A stretch of DNA of 7,246 nucleotides from Bacteroidales bacterium (lineage in GTDB: Bacteria > Bacteroidota > Bacteroidia > Bacteroidales > B18-G4), in the NCBI GenBank assembly GCA_023145125.1, contig JAGLEK010000109.1, positions 1 through 7,246 of the forward strand, in the 5' to 3' direction. Within the stretch, counting starts at the first letter, position 1. Each line of letters starts with the position of its first letter. The position numbers and the translations under genes were made by a program. The notes beneath the pieces were generated by a model. It had not been told where the DNA came from and did no database searches. It saw only the letters and a program-made list of their open reading frames with translations. Below are positions 1-5,390 of this stretch, piece after piece.

Positions 1-90
1 CAGTTTCCTGTCGACCGCGGATACGAAAGCCTTGATGAGGATATCAAGGAGAGATATAAGAATACACCATACGCTAAAGACAGGGGGTAA
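1..90 (+). CDS. C-terminal end of an unidentified upstream gene (possibly iron-sulfur subunit)
   Basis: Frame 1 is open from the first base to a TAA at 88-90 and encodes 29 residues that include RGYESLDEDIKERY and end in KNTPYAKDRG. The tail is charged and hydrophilic, with no cysteines, heme motifs or membrane segment, so it cannot be identified by itself. Only 3 bases separate its stop from the start of the NrfD-family gene, which indicates co-transcription and probably translational coupling. NrfD-type membrane proteins usually follow a gene for a four-cluster [4Fe-4S] ferredoxin-like subunit, so an iron-sulfur partner is the natural guess. That guess rests on context alone. The start lies outside the window. 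Confidence 0.6.
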   Translation, partial: QFPVDRGYESLDEDIKERYKNTPYAKDRG

Positions 91-93
91 AAT

Positions 94-1413
94 ATGGAAT
101 CTGTAAATACTGCCAGTTTCGAAAAGTTAAGGGAATTCCGCTCACAGGTTGAAAGGCCAAAAACAATATCTATAGTTTGGATCATATTTCTCACCCTGCT
201 GATCCTGTGGGGGATCTATGCCCTGATCATACAGATCACCCAGGGCCATATCGTTACAGGCATGCGCGATAATGTTGTCTGGGGAATATTTATTGTGAAT
301 TTCATTTTTTTTATGGGGATCAGTTATGCCGGAGCCCTGATCTCGGGCACCCTGCATCTCTTCAGAACATCCTGGAGAAAACCGGTAATCCGCATGGCGG
401 AGTTAATTACCATTATCGCCCTGTTTATCGGGCCTCTGTATATTTTGCTTTGTATCGGACGTCTCGACAGGCTGCCGTACCTGGTATTGTTCGGCAGGAT
501 TCAATCACCTATCACATGGGACGTTATTGCCATCTCCACCGATATTTTCGGATGTATTATTTTCCTGTATCTCTCTGTATTGAGGGATATTGCAGCATTG
601 CGTGATTTTTCCGAATTAAAAATCCCCAGGTGGAGAAAGAAACTTTACCGTATCCTGGCCCTGGGATATACCGGAACCCCGGATCAGCAAAAAAAGCTTA
701 ACAATGCTACCGATATTATGGCCGTCATGGTTATTGCCATCGCCATTATTGTATATTCTGTACTGGCATGGATCTTTAGTGTTACCCTGCAGCCCGGCTG
801 GCACAGTACCATCTTCGGGCCGTACTTTGTGATAGCAGCTGTTTTTTCAGGCACAGGGGTGTTGATCATAGTGATGTGGGTGTTCAGGAAGATCTATCAT
901 CTTGAAAAATACCTTACTAAAAAGCACTTTGTAAACATTGGTGTGCTAATGCTGATACTGGCAGCCTTTTTCGGCTACTTCACTTTCAGTGAATACCTTA
1001 CAAAATGGTATGGTTCGCAAAAGGATGACGAGAACCTAATTCATTTGCTTATGGATAAGTACTTTCTCATGTTCATACTATCTAACTACCTGGGGGTTCT
1101 TATGCCTCTTATCGTGGTTGGAATACCAAAATTCCGTACAATAAATATGATCACTATCACAGCGGTAGTCGTGGTTATCGCCTTATGGCTCAACCGATAC
1201 CTCATAGTGGTACCTACTTTGGAATCACCATATCTGCCCATACAGGATGCCCGGCTCGACTGGATATCATATTCCGGCACCTGGGTTGAGTGGGCACTGA
1301 CTATTGGAGGAGTAGCGGCGTTCTGCCTGTTCTTCACTATCGGGGCAAGGTTCATACCAATAATACCGGTATCTGAAGAAAAAGAAAGGAAACGCAAAGA
1401 ACAGATCCTGTAA
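94..1413 (+). CDS. nrfD: NrfD/PsrC-family membrane subunit (quinol-interacting, ActC-like)
   Basis: This 439-residue integral membrane protein has about ten predicted helices, near residues 27-47, 61-82, 102-121, 141-164, 207-229, 240-263, 278-299, 324-343, 350-370 and 399-421. NrfD-family proteins sit in the cytoplasmic membrane and exchange electrons between menaquinol and an iron-sulfur or cytochrome partner. Several segments recall the ActC subunit of alternative complex III and related QrcD-like proteins: the helix-2 stretch ending GISYAGALISG, SPITWDVIAIS near 138, SVLRDIAALRD near 161, and PGWHSTIFGPYFVIAAVFSG near 235-253. Helix 2 has Tyr78 where I recall a His in the ActC-type motif GxGHAG. 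An AGGGGG run at 82-87 lies 6 bases before the ATG and could act as a ribosome site, though it also codes for the end of the upstream gene. The basic C-terminus (KERKRKEQ) should be cytoplasmic. No act or cox genes follow, so this is probably not a complete alternative complex III. Family assignment is firm; the exact complex is unknown. Confidence 0.88.
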   Translation: MESVNTASFEKLREFRSQVERPKTISIVWIIFLTLLILWGIYALIIQITQGHIVTGMRDNVVWGIFIVNFIFFMGISYAGALISGTLHLFRTSWRKPVIRMAELITIIALFIGPLYILLCIGRLDRLPYLVLFGRIQSPITWDVIAISTDIFGCIIFLYLSVLRDIAALRDFSELKIPRWRKKLYRILALGYTGTPDQQKKLNNATDIMAVMVIAIAIIVYSVLAWIFSVTLQPGWHSTIFGPYFVIAAVFSGTGVLIIVMWVFRKIYHLEKYLTKKHFVNIGVLMLILAAFFGYFTFSEYLTKWYGSQKDDENLIHLLMDKYFLMFILSNYLGVLMPLIVVGIPKFRTINMITITAVVVVIALWLNRYLIVVPTLESPYLPIQDARLDWISYSGTWVEWALTIGGVAAFCLFFTIGARFIPIIPVSEEKERKRKEQIL

Positions 1414-1424
1414 CAGATCATTAA

Positions 1425-2312
1425 ATGAGCTTAAACTTCACTGCCATGAAAAAATCAATCACATATACGATCCTGATCTTTCTGATCATATCTTTTTCAC
1501 ATGCCGGCATGCTGGCACAGGATAGTGAACCGGCCGATATCTATATGGAATTCAGCACCTGGAAATATAATGATCTGAGCAGGTCACTGCTTGCAAAGAT
1601 CACCTCTGATAATGACGAAGGTGAGTACTTTGTCGAAGGGCTTTCCGTTCAATTCAGGCTGACCAATGGTGAAGAAATGCTGATCCTTGGCAATGCAGTG
1701 AGCAATACGGATGGGATCGCAGAATTCAATATTGCCGATGGTACAATAAAATACCCAAAAGATGAGGAAGGCTATATTTACTTTACCGCCAGCTTCGATG
1801 GCAGCGATGCCTATTGGGAAGCCGAAGAAGAGCTTATGATCAAAGATGTTGAGCTAAGCATTACATTCGAAGAAGAAGGAGATGATAAGCTTGTCTATTT
1901 CGAGGGGGTCATCTTTGGGCCGGAAGAAGAATGGCCCCTGGCTGATGACGACCTGTACTTTTATATCCCAAGGATGTTCAGTGATATGAAGATCGCCGAT
2001 GGCTGGTTTGAAGAAGACGGGACAGGATATATTGATTTCCCTACTACCGTGATCGGCGATTCTGCAGGAAATGTTTTAGTGATTGCCCGTCTGGAAGACC
2101 ATTATGATTACGGCAATGTGGAGGTGAGTGACATGATCAGTTGGGCAACTCCCAAAAGGCTGATCAAAGCCGAAGGGCCCGTTCGTGAACTCTGGACACC
2201 CATTGCCCCGATGTGGATGATCATCACTCTAATAATCATGCTGGCAGGTGTTTGGGGCCATTATATATATGCCATTGTCCAGCTCATCGGGATCAGGAGA
2301 TCAAAAAATTAA
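1425..2312 (+). CDS. Exported acidic protein, two beta-rich repeats and C-terminal membrane anchor, function unknown
   Basis: I do not recognise this 295-residue protein as a named family. It has a signal peptide (KKSITYTILIFLIISFSHA, likely cleaved after Ala27 or Ala31) and a strongly acidic extracytoplasmic region (about 32-255). A single membrane helix lies near 260-287, followed by a short basic tail (RRSKN), so the protein should be anchored with its bulk in the periplasm. The outer region seems to be two related halves, about 38-137 and 141-235. Each ends in a G-containing strand pair (TDGIAEF near 96; DGTGYIDF near 198) followed by a hydrophobic strand (GYIYFTASFDG; GNVLVIARLED), as in Ig-like or transthyretin-like folds. 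There are no cysteines or heme motifs. The ATG at 1425 lies 11 bases after the nrfD stop. A second ATG at 1446 (Met8, MKKSITYT) gives a more classical signal peptide and may be the true start. Its position between nrfD and resB suggests an accessory role in the respiratory complex or in cytochrome assembly; this is inference. Confidence 0.85.
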   Translation: MSLNFTAMKKSITYTILIFLIISFSHAGMLAQDSEPADIYMEFSTWKYNDLSRSLLAKITSDNDEGEYFVEGLSVQFRLTNGEEMLILGNAVSNTDGIAEFNIADGTIKYPKDEEGYIYFTASFDGSDAYWEAEEELMIKDVELSITFEEEGDDKLVYFEGVIFGPEEEWPLADDDLYFYIPRMFSDMKIADGWFEEDGTGYIDFPTTVIGDSAGNVLVIARLEDHYDYGNVEVSDMISWATPKRLIKAEGPVRELWTPIAPMWMIITLIIMLAGVWGHYIYAIVQLIGIRRSKN

Positions 2313-2319
2313 TAAATCA

Positions 2320-2333
2320 GGTAATGAATTACC
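2320..2333. repeat. Perfect inverted repeat GGTAAT-GA-ATTACC upstream of resB
   Basis: Six-base arms at 2320-2325 and 2328-2333 are perfectly complementary around a 2-base spacer. The site begins 7 bases after the stop of the acidic membrane-anchored gene. It ends about 20 bases upstream of the TAnnTTTG element at 2354-2361, roughly where a -33 box would be expected. The compact symmetry is typical of a dimeric regulator's operator. As RNA the loop would be too short for a stable hairpin, so a DNA-binding role is favoured. No known regulator consensus is recognised. Confidence 0.45.
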
Positions 2334-2335
2334 GA

Positions 2336-2350
2336 AATAAATGGTTTATT
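2336..2350. repeat. Inverted repeat AATAAA-TGG-TTTATT
   Basis: Six-base arms at 2336-2341 and 2345-2350 are perfectly complementary around a 3-base centre, directly after the GGTAAT palindrome and 3 bases before the promoter-like element. Because it is pure A/T in the arms, it is weaker evidence than the first palindrome and could arise by composition. It could be a weak RNA hairpin at the end of the upstream transcript, but no T-run follows, so it is not called a terminator. Confidence 0.3.
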
Positions 2351-2353
2351 CGT

Positions 2354-2361
2354 TACATTTG
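2354..2361 (+). promoter_or_regulatory. Bacteroidota-type -7 element (TACATTTG) upstream of resB
   Basis: TACATTTG matches the Bacteroidota primary sigma factor -7 consensus TAnnTTTG. It lies 17 bases before the resB ATG, so transcription would start about 10 bases ahead of the gene. No clear TTG -33 box is visible 19-21 bases upstream; that place is occupied by the end of the GGTAAT palindrome. If real, it gives resB-ccsA an internal promoter separate from nrfD. Lack of a -33 box keeps confidence moderate. Confidence 0.45.
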
Positions 2362-2378
2362 CACCTTAAAGAATTTTA

Positions 2379-3638
2379 ATGAGCCAAAATAAGCCTGAAA
2401 AGAGAAAAAAGTCCAAACTCTGGCAATTTCCCTGGGGATACCGTGAAAGCTTTGTGATCGCTTTTTTTCTGCTGCTCACAGGTTTTCTGATCGAGCTGCT
2501 TCTTGGCGGTGGCGTCAGGATGCCTGCATGGCCGGTGAACATTGCGATCATTCTGATTTTCATCATCTATTTTGTTCTGATCCACAGAATGATAAAGCAT
2601 CCCATTGTAAAATGGTTATCCAGCACACAGGCAGCCATTGCTGCAATCACGACCTTTACAGTGATGGTGCTCCTTCTTGGATTTATTCCTCAGGGAGCCA
2701 CGTCGCAAGAACCGCGCCTGATCGACAGCCTCGGACTTACCAATGTAACCAGCAGCTGGCCATACCTCATGAGTGCCCTGTATTTGCTGATCGTGCTGGG
2801 ATTTACCATTGTGCGCAGGTTCAGGTCATTTTCGATTAAGAATATCGCCTTTCTGTTAAATCATATTGGTTTATGGATCGTGGTCGTTGCTGCCTCGCTT
2901 GGCTCCGCCGATATGTGGAAGCTCAGCATGCAGCTGGAGGTTAATCACCCCGTTATGACTGCCTTTGATTCACACAGGAATACTTATAACATGGGCTTTG
3001 GCATGATGCTGCTTGATTTTGATATTGAGGAATATCCTCCTGAAGTAGGCCTGATGAGAAATGCTGATTACACTCTCAAGCTTGAGAAGGGCGGCAAGCT
3101 TGCCACCGTTGAGGAGGGAACAACAGAAATACTTGACAAATATTCTTTGAGCTTCGAAAGATACCTCCCCTATGCACAGAAATACGGAGATATTTATGAC
3201 ACTACCAGTCATCGCGGAGGAGCGCGTGCTGCCTATATTGTTGTTACAGATGAGAGTTCCGGCATAATTGCGGAAGGCTGGGTTGCAGACGGGAGTTATG
3301 CTGTTCCGGCCAGCTATTTAATGATCAATGACGAGCTATCTCTTGCCATGACACAGCTGAGGCCGAAAAAATACAGCTCAGATATCAGGATCTACCACAG
3401 CATGGAGGAATATGAAGACTTCCATATTGAGGTAAACAAGCCTGTTAGTATTGGTGGGTGGATGGTATACCAGGTGGGCTATGATGAACAAATGGGCCGG
3501 TGGTCGGAAACAAGTGTTATAGAATTGGTCAGGGACCCCTGGCTGCCTGTTGTTTACGTAGGAATATTTATGATCCTGTTCGGCAGCCTGTACCTGCTGT
3601 GGATGGGAAAAGGTAGAATTAAAACCAAAAAAGCATGA
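2379..3638 (+). CDS. resB: Cytochrome c biogenesis protein ResB (Ccs1), System II
   Basis: This 419-residue membrane protein is one half of the System II cytochrome c synthase, which moves heme across the cytoplasmic membrane and joins it to CxxCH apocytochromes. Helices are visible near 24-42, 51-69, 83-103, 128-145, 155-173 and 389-407. A large periplasmic domain lies at about 175-388. Family-typical features are GFIPQG after the third helix, NHIGLWIVVV with His162 in the fifth (a candidate heme ligand), and the sequence VNKPVSIGGWMVYQVGYD near 352-369 just before the last helix. The length and two extra N-terminal helices fit the Bacteroidota form found beside nrfHA, as I recall it. The start is the ATG at 2379 in an A/T-rich leader without a Shine-Dalgarno sequence. 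Its TGA overlaps the ccsA start by 4 bases (ATGA), so the two subunits are translationally coupled. Confidence 0.92.
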   Translation: MSQNKPEKRKKSKLWQFPWGYRESFVIAFFLLLTGFLIELLLGGGVRMPAWPVNIAIILIFIIYFVLIHRMIKHPIVKWLSSTQAAIAAITTFTVMVLLLGFIPQGATSQEPRLIDSLGLTNVTSSWPYLMSALYLLIVLGFTIVRRFRSFSIKNIAFLLNHIGLWIVVVAASLGSADMWKLSMQLEVNHPVMTAFDSHRNTYNMGFGMMLLDFDIEEYPPEVGLMRNADYTLKLEKGGKLATVEEGTTEILDKYSLSFERYLPYAQKYGDIYDTTSHRGGARAAYIVVTDESSGIIAEGWVADGSYAVPASYLMINDELSLAMTQLRPKKYSSDIRIYHSMEEYEDFHIEVNKPVSIGGWMVYQVGYDEQMGRWSETSVIELVRDPWLPVVYVGIFMILFGSLYLLWMGKGRIKTKKA

Positions 3639-4432
3639 CCTGGTTAGATTATCCGACATACTTGCTGTTGACATCAGTTTTCTGGCTTCTGGCCCTGGTG
3701 TTGTTGCTGACCCCGAAAAAATCTGTTTTTCACACTTTAAAGGCCGTGTTTCTGTTCGTTGGCTGGGCAGCCATTATCACTTTTACGATCAGCCTCTGGA
3801 TCAGCCTTGAGCGGCCACCATTCAGGACGCTGGCAGAAACCAGGCTCTGGTATGGCGTGTTCATATCAAGCATCGGAATAGTACTGTATTACAGGTGGAA
3901 TCAGCCGCTAATGCTGGCCTACACCCTGTTTATGGCCCTGCTGTTCCTGTTCCTGAATTATTTGAATCCGGATACCTTTGACAAAACCCTGATGCCTGCT
4001 CTGCAAAGCCCATGGTTCATCCCGCATGTTGTAGTGTATATCGTTGGATATGCCTTTCTGGGCTTTTCATCACTGATCGGGGTTTACGGATTGTATTTAT
4101 ACTACAAAGAGAAGAATATCGAGCGGATCATGCTCATGGCCGACAACATTGTTTATATCGGCTTCGCCTTTCTTACTTTCGGGCTGCTCTTCGGTGCTTT
4201 GTGGGCCAAAGAAGCCTGGGGACATTACTGGACCTGGGATCCCAAGGAAACCTGGGCTTTCCTCACATGGCTGGCCTATCTCCTGTACATTCACTTCCGG
4301 CTGAAGAAAAAGCAATCACCAAAAACGGCCCTCTGGATCGTTTCCCTGGCTTTTGTGGTCTTGCTGATCTGCTGGTTCGGCATTAATTACCTGCCATCGG
4401 CACAGTCGAGTGTTCATGTTTACTCAAGCTGA
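3635..4432 (+). CDS. ccsA: Cytochrome c biogenesis protein CcsA (heme-handling WWD protein), System II
   Basis: This 265-residue protein with about eight helices is the catalytic partner of ResB. It carries the tryptophan-rich WWD signature WGHYWTWDPKETWAF at 195-209, which presents heme to apocytochromes on the periplasmic side. Candidate axial heme histidines flank it: His131 in IPHVVVYI before the WWD domain, and His261 in the C-terminal SSVHVYSS, matching the usual pair of external histidines. The stretch ERPPFRTLAETRLWYG near 59-74 and KTLMPALQSPWFIPHV near 117-132 are typical of Bacteroidota CcsA from memory. The protein is short compared with chloroplast CcsA (about 320 residues), but the WWD loop and both external histidines are present, so it appears intact. 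It follows resB by an ATGA overlap and is the last gene before a repeat-rich spacer. Its substrates are presumably encoded nearby, since no CxxCH protein occurs in this window. Confidence 0.94.
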   Translation: MTWLDYPTYLLLTSVFWLLALVLLLTPKKSVFHTLKAVFLFVGWAAIITFTISLWISLERPPFRTLAETRLWYGVFISSIGIVLYYRWNQPLMLAYTLFMALLFLFLNYLNPDTFDKTLMPALQSPWFIPHVVVYIVGYAFLGFSSLIGVYGLYLYYKEKNIERIMLMADNIVYIGFAFLTFGLLFGALWAKEAWGHYWTWDPKETWAFLTWLAYLLYIHFRLKKKQSPKTALWIVSLAFVVLLICWFGINYLPSAQSSVHVYSS

Positions 4433-4434
4433 TA

Positions 4435-4455
4435 CATTTATCATTTAGCATTTAG
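4435..4455. repeat. Three tandem heptamers CATTTA(T/G)
   Basis: CATTTAT (4435-4441) is followed without gap by CATTTAG (4442-4448) and CATTTAG (4449-4455), and a further CAT begins a fourth unit. The array starts 2 bases after the ccsA stop. It resembles a short minisatellite made by strand slippage. The lack of coding sequence makes copy-number change harmless here, and no regulatory function is apparent. Confidence 0.7.
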
Positions 4456-4462
4456 CATGTTC

Positions 4463-4484
4463 CATGTACCATATATTGTACATG
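4463..4484. repeat. Inverted repeat CATGTAC / GTACATG
   Basis: Perfect 7-base arms at 4463-4469 and 4478-4484 surround an 8-base A/T-rich loop. A second, shorter inverted repeat (TGCCA 4483-4487 and TGGCA 4490-4494) overlaps its right arm and could form a competing structure. It lies 30 bases after the ccsA stop. It could be the 3' end hairpin of the resB-ccsA transcript, but no T-run follows, so a standard intrinsic terminator is not supported. It could equally be an operator, since GTAC words recur near the downstream promoter. Confidence 0.5.
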
Positions 4485-4513
4485 CCAAATGGCACATGTT
4501 AATGGTGATAACA

Positions 4514-4544
4514 TTGCGATTTAATATTTAATTATGTACATTTG
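4514..4544 (+). promoter_or_regulatory. Bacteroidota-type promoter for the DUF2202 lipoprotein gene
   Basis: A TTG at 4514-4516 is separated by 20 bases from TACATTTG at 4537-4544. This matches the Bacteroidota arrangement of a -33 TTG box, a 19-21 base spacer and TAnnTTTG at -7. Transcription should begin near 4548-4552, leaving a leader of about 20 bases before the ATG at 4571. The -7 element overlaps an 8-base palindrome, ATGTACAT (4534-4541), and another GTAC word lies in the predicted leader (4562-4565). A repressor bound there would block the promoter. This is the best promoter in the window. Confidence 0.6.
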
Positions 4545-4570
4545 TCAGATAAACTAAACATGTACTAATT

Positions 4571-5326
4571 ATGAAAACTATTTCAAGCACTTTTATCAGC
4601 ATCCTGATCCTGATGACAATATTTGCATTGGGCTGTGAAAACAAGGAAGATGTCACTTCAAATGTTGTAAGCAGTGATACGCAACAAGGAAAAGACAAGT
4701 CCGACAGCCTGGCACCCTGCATCACCGATTGCCTGATGTCGCTACCATATGAGGATATCAGCCCTGAGGAAGAAGCACATCTCATACTGATGCGGGAGGA
4801 AGAAATACTGGCACAGGAAGTTTATGAATATTTATATACGCTATACAGCATTCCGGTATTCAATAATATTTCCAAATCAGAAAATGTCCATACGCTGACC
4901 ATAAAGGTCTTGCTCGACAAATACGGAATAGACGATCCTGCAGCAGGCCATCAGACAGGGATATTCCAAAACCAGGAATTACAGGAACTTTACAATACCT
5001 TGACAGCACTGGGCAGCCAATCTTTCCTTGATGCACTTATTGTCGGAGAAACCATTGAAGACCTTGATATTTATGACCTGGAGGCCTGTCTCGAAGATGT
5101 AGACAACATCGACGTAGAACTGGTTTTCAATAATCTGTGCAAGGGGTCACGAAACCACATGCGTGCCTTTTACGGCCATCTTTCCAACCAGGGGTATACA
5201 TATGCTCCTCAATATATATCGCAGGAATACTACGATGACATCGTAAATTCATCCTGGGAAATCGGGAATGGGATCTGCATGTATTGTGCCGGTATAGGGA
5301 CAACTGAAGAGACCTTTCATGAATGA
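4571..5326 (+). CDS. DUF2202 ferritin-like lipoprotein
   Basis: This 251-residue lipoprotein has a signal peptide ending IFALGC with the lipidated Cys at 22. Lys-Glu-Asp follows at 25-27, resembling the K-(D/E)2 surface-export signal of Bacteroidota lipoproteins. Residues 56-228 match the DUF2202 family (ferritin-like four-helix fold): MREEEILAQEVYEYLY (74-89), NISKSENVHTL (99-109), TIEDLDIYDLE (161-171) and GSRNHMRAF (192-200), then YAPQYISQEYYDDIV. Candidate metal ligands are Glu78, Glu104, His107, Glu163 and His196. The biochemical role of the family is, to my knowledge, not established. A Cys pair before the domain (Cys50, Cys54) and a CxxC after it (Cys236, Cys239) are notable. The CxxC is followed by Ala, so it is not a heme site. 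Its own promoter precedes it, and a CzcA-type efflux gene follows 64 bases downstream, hinting at a role in binding or sensing metal outside the cytoplasm. No Shine-Dalgarno is seen. Confidence 0.87.
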   Translation: MKTISSTFISILILMTIFALGCENKEDVTSNVVSSDTQQGKDKSDSLAPCITDCLMSLPYEDISPEEEAHLILMREEEILAQEVYEYLYTLYSIPVFNNISKSENVHTLTIKVLLDKYGIDDPAAGHQTGIFQNQELQELYNTLTALGSQSFLDALIVGETIEDLDIYDLEACLEDVDNIDVELVFNNLCKGSRNHMRAFYGHLSNQGYTYAPQYISQEYYDDIVNSSWEIGNGICMYCAGIGTTEETFHE

Positions 5327-5336
5327 TGCTGCTGAT

Positions 5337-5361
5337 AAGATATAGATTTTATCTGTATCTT
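5337..5361 (+). terminator. 11-bp AT-rich hairpin between DUF2202 gene and czcA (weak terminator or attenuator)
   Basis: Ten bases after the DUF2202 gene stop, 5337-5347 pairs with 5351-5361 (AAGATA with TATCTT, a central U-G wobble, then AGAT with ATCT) around a 3-base TTT loop. That is 11 consecutive pairs, well beyond neighbouring sequence. Only a short run, TTTA, follows the right arm, so it would be a leaky terminator that lets part of the transcription reach czcA. The right arm also contains TATCTTTA, one base off the TAnnTTTG -7 element, but with no -33 box. It could alternatively be a transcript-processing or attenuation structure. Confidence 0.5.
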
Positions 5362-5390
5362 TAGATTCTCCCAACAAGCAGCGAAAGGAC

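Noticed and set aside
305..312. Run of eight T inside nrfD as a possible phase-variation tract, with a similar run of seven T at 2462-2468 in resB.
   Set aside because: Both frames are intact, the runs encode Phe-rich membrane helices where such codons are expected, and 7-8 bases is too short to argue for switching.
94..1413. Assignment of the NrfD protein as ActC of alternative complex III.
   Set aside because: Several motifs are ActC-like, but no act or cox genes follow, and the helix-2 His is replaced, so only the broader family is claimed.
1086..1421. A 111-codon open frame on the - strand opposite the end of nrfD.
   Set aside because: It is antisense to membrane helices of the NrfD protein and has no supporting start signal or recognisable protein features.
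4012..4386. A 124-codon open frame on the + strand inside ccsA.
   Set aside because: It lies wholly within the conserved CcsA coding sequence, including the WWD motif, and its translation shows no recognisable domain. It is a frame shadow.
4463..4500. Intrinsic terminator after ccsA.
   Set aside because: The inverted repeat is real, but the right arm is followed by CCAAATGGC rather than a T-run, so it is listed as a repeat only.
5276..5290. CMYC near the end of the DUF2202 protein as a heme c attachment site.
   Set aside because: A heme site needs CxxCH; here the residue after the second Cys is Ala.
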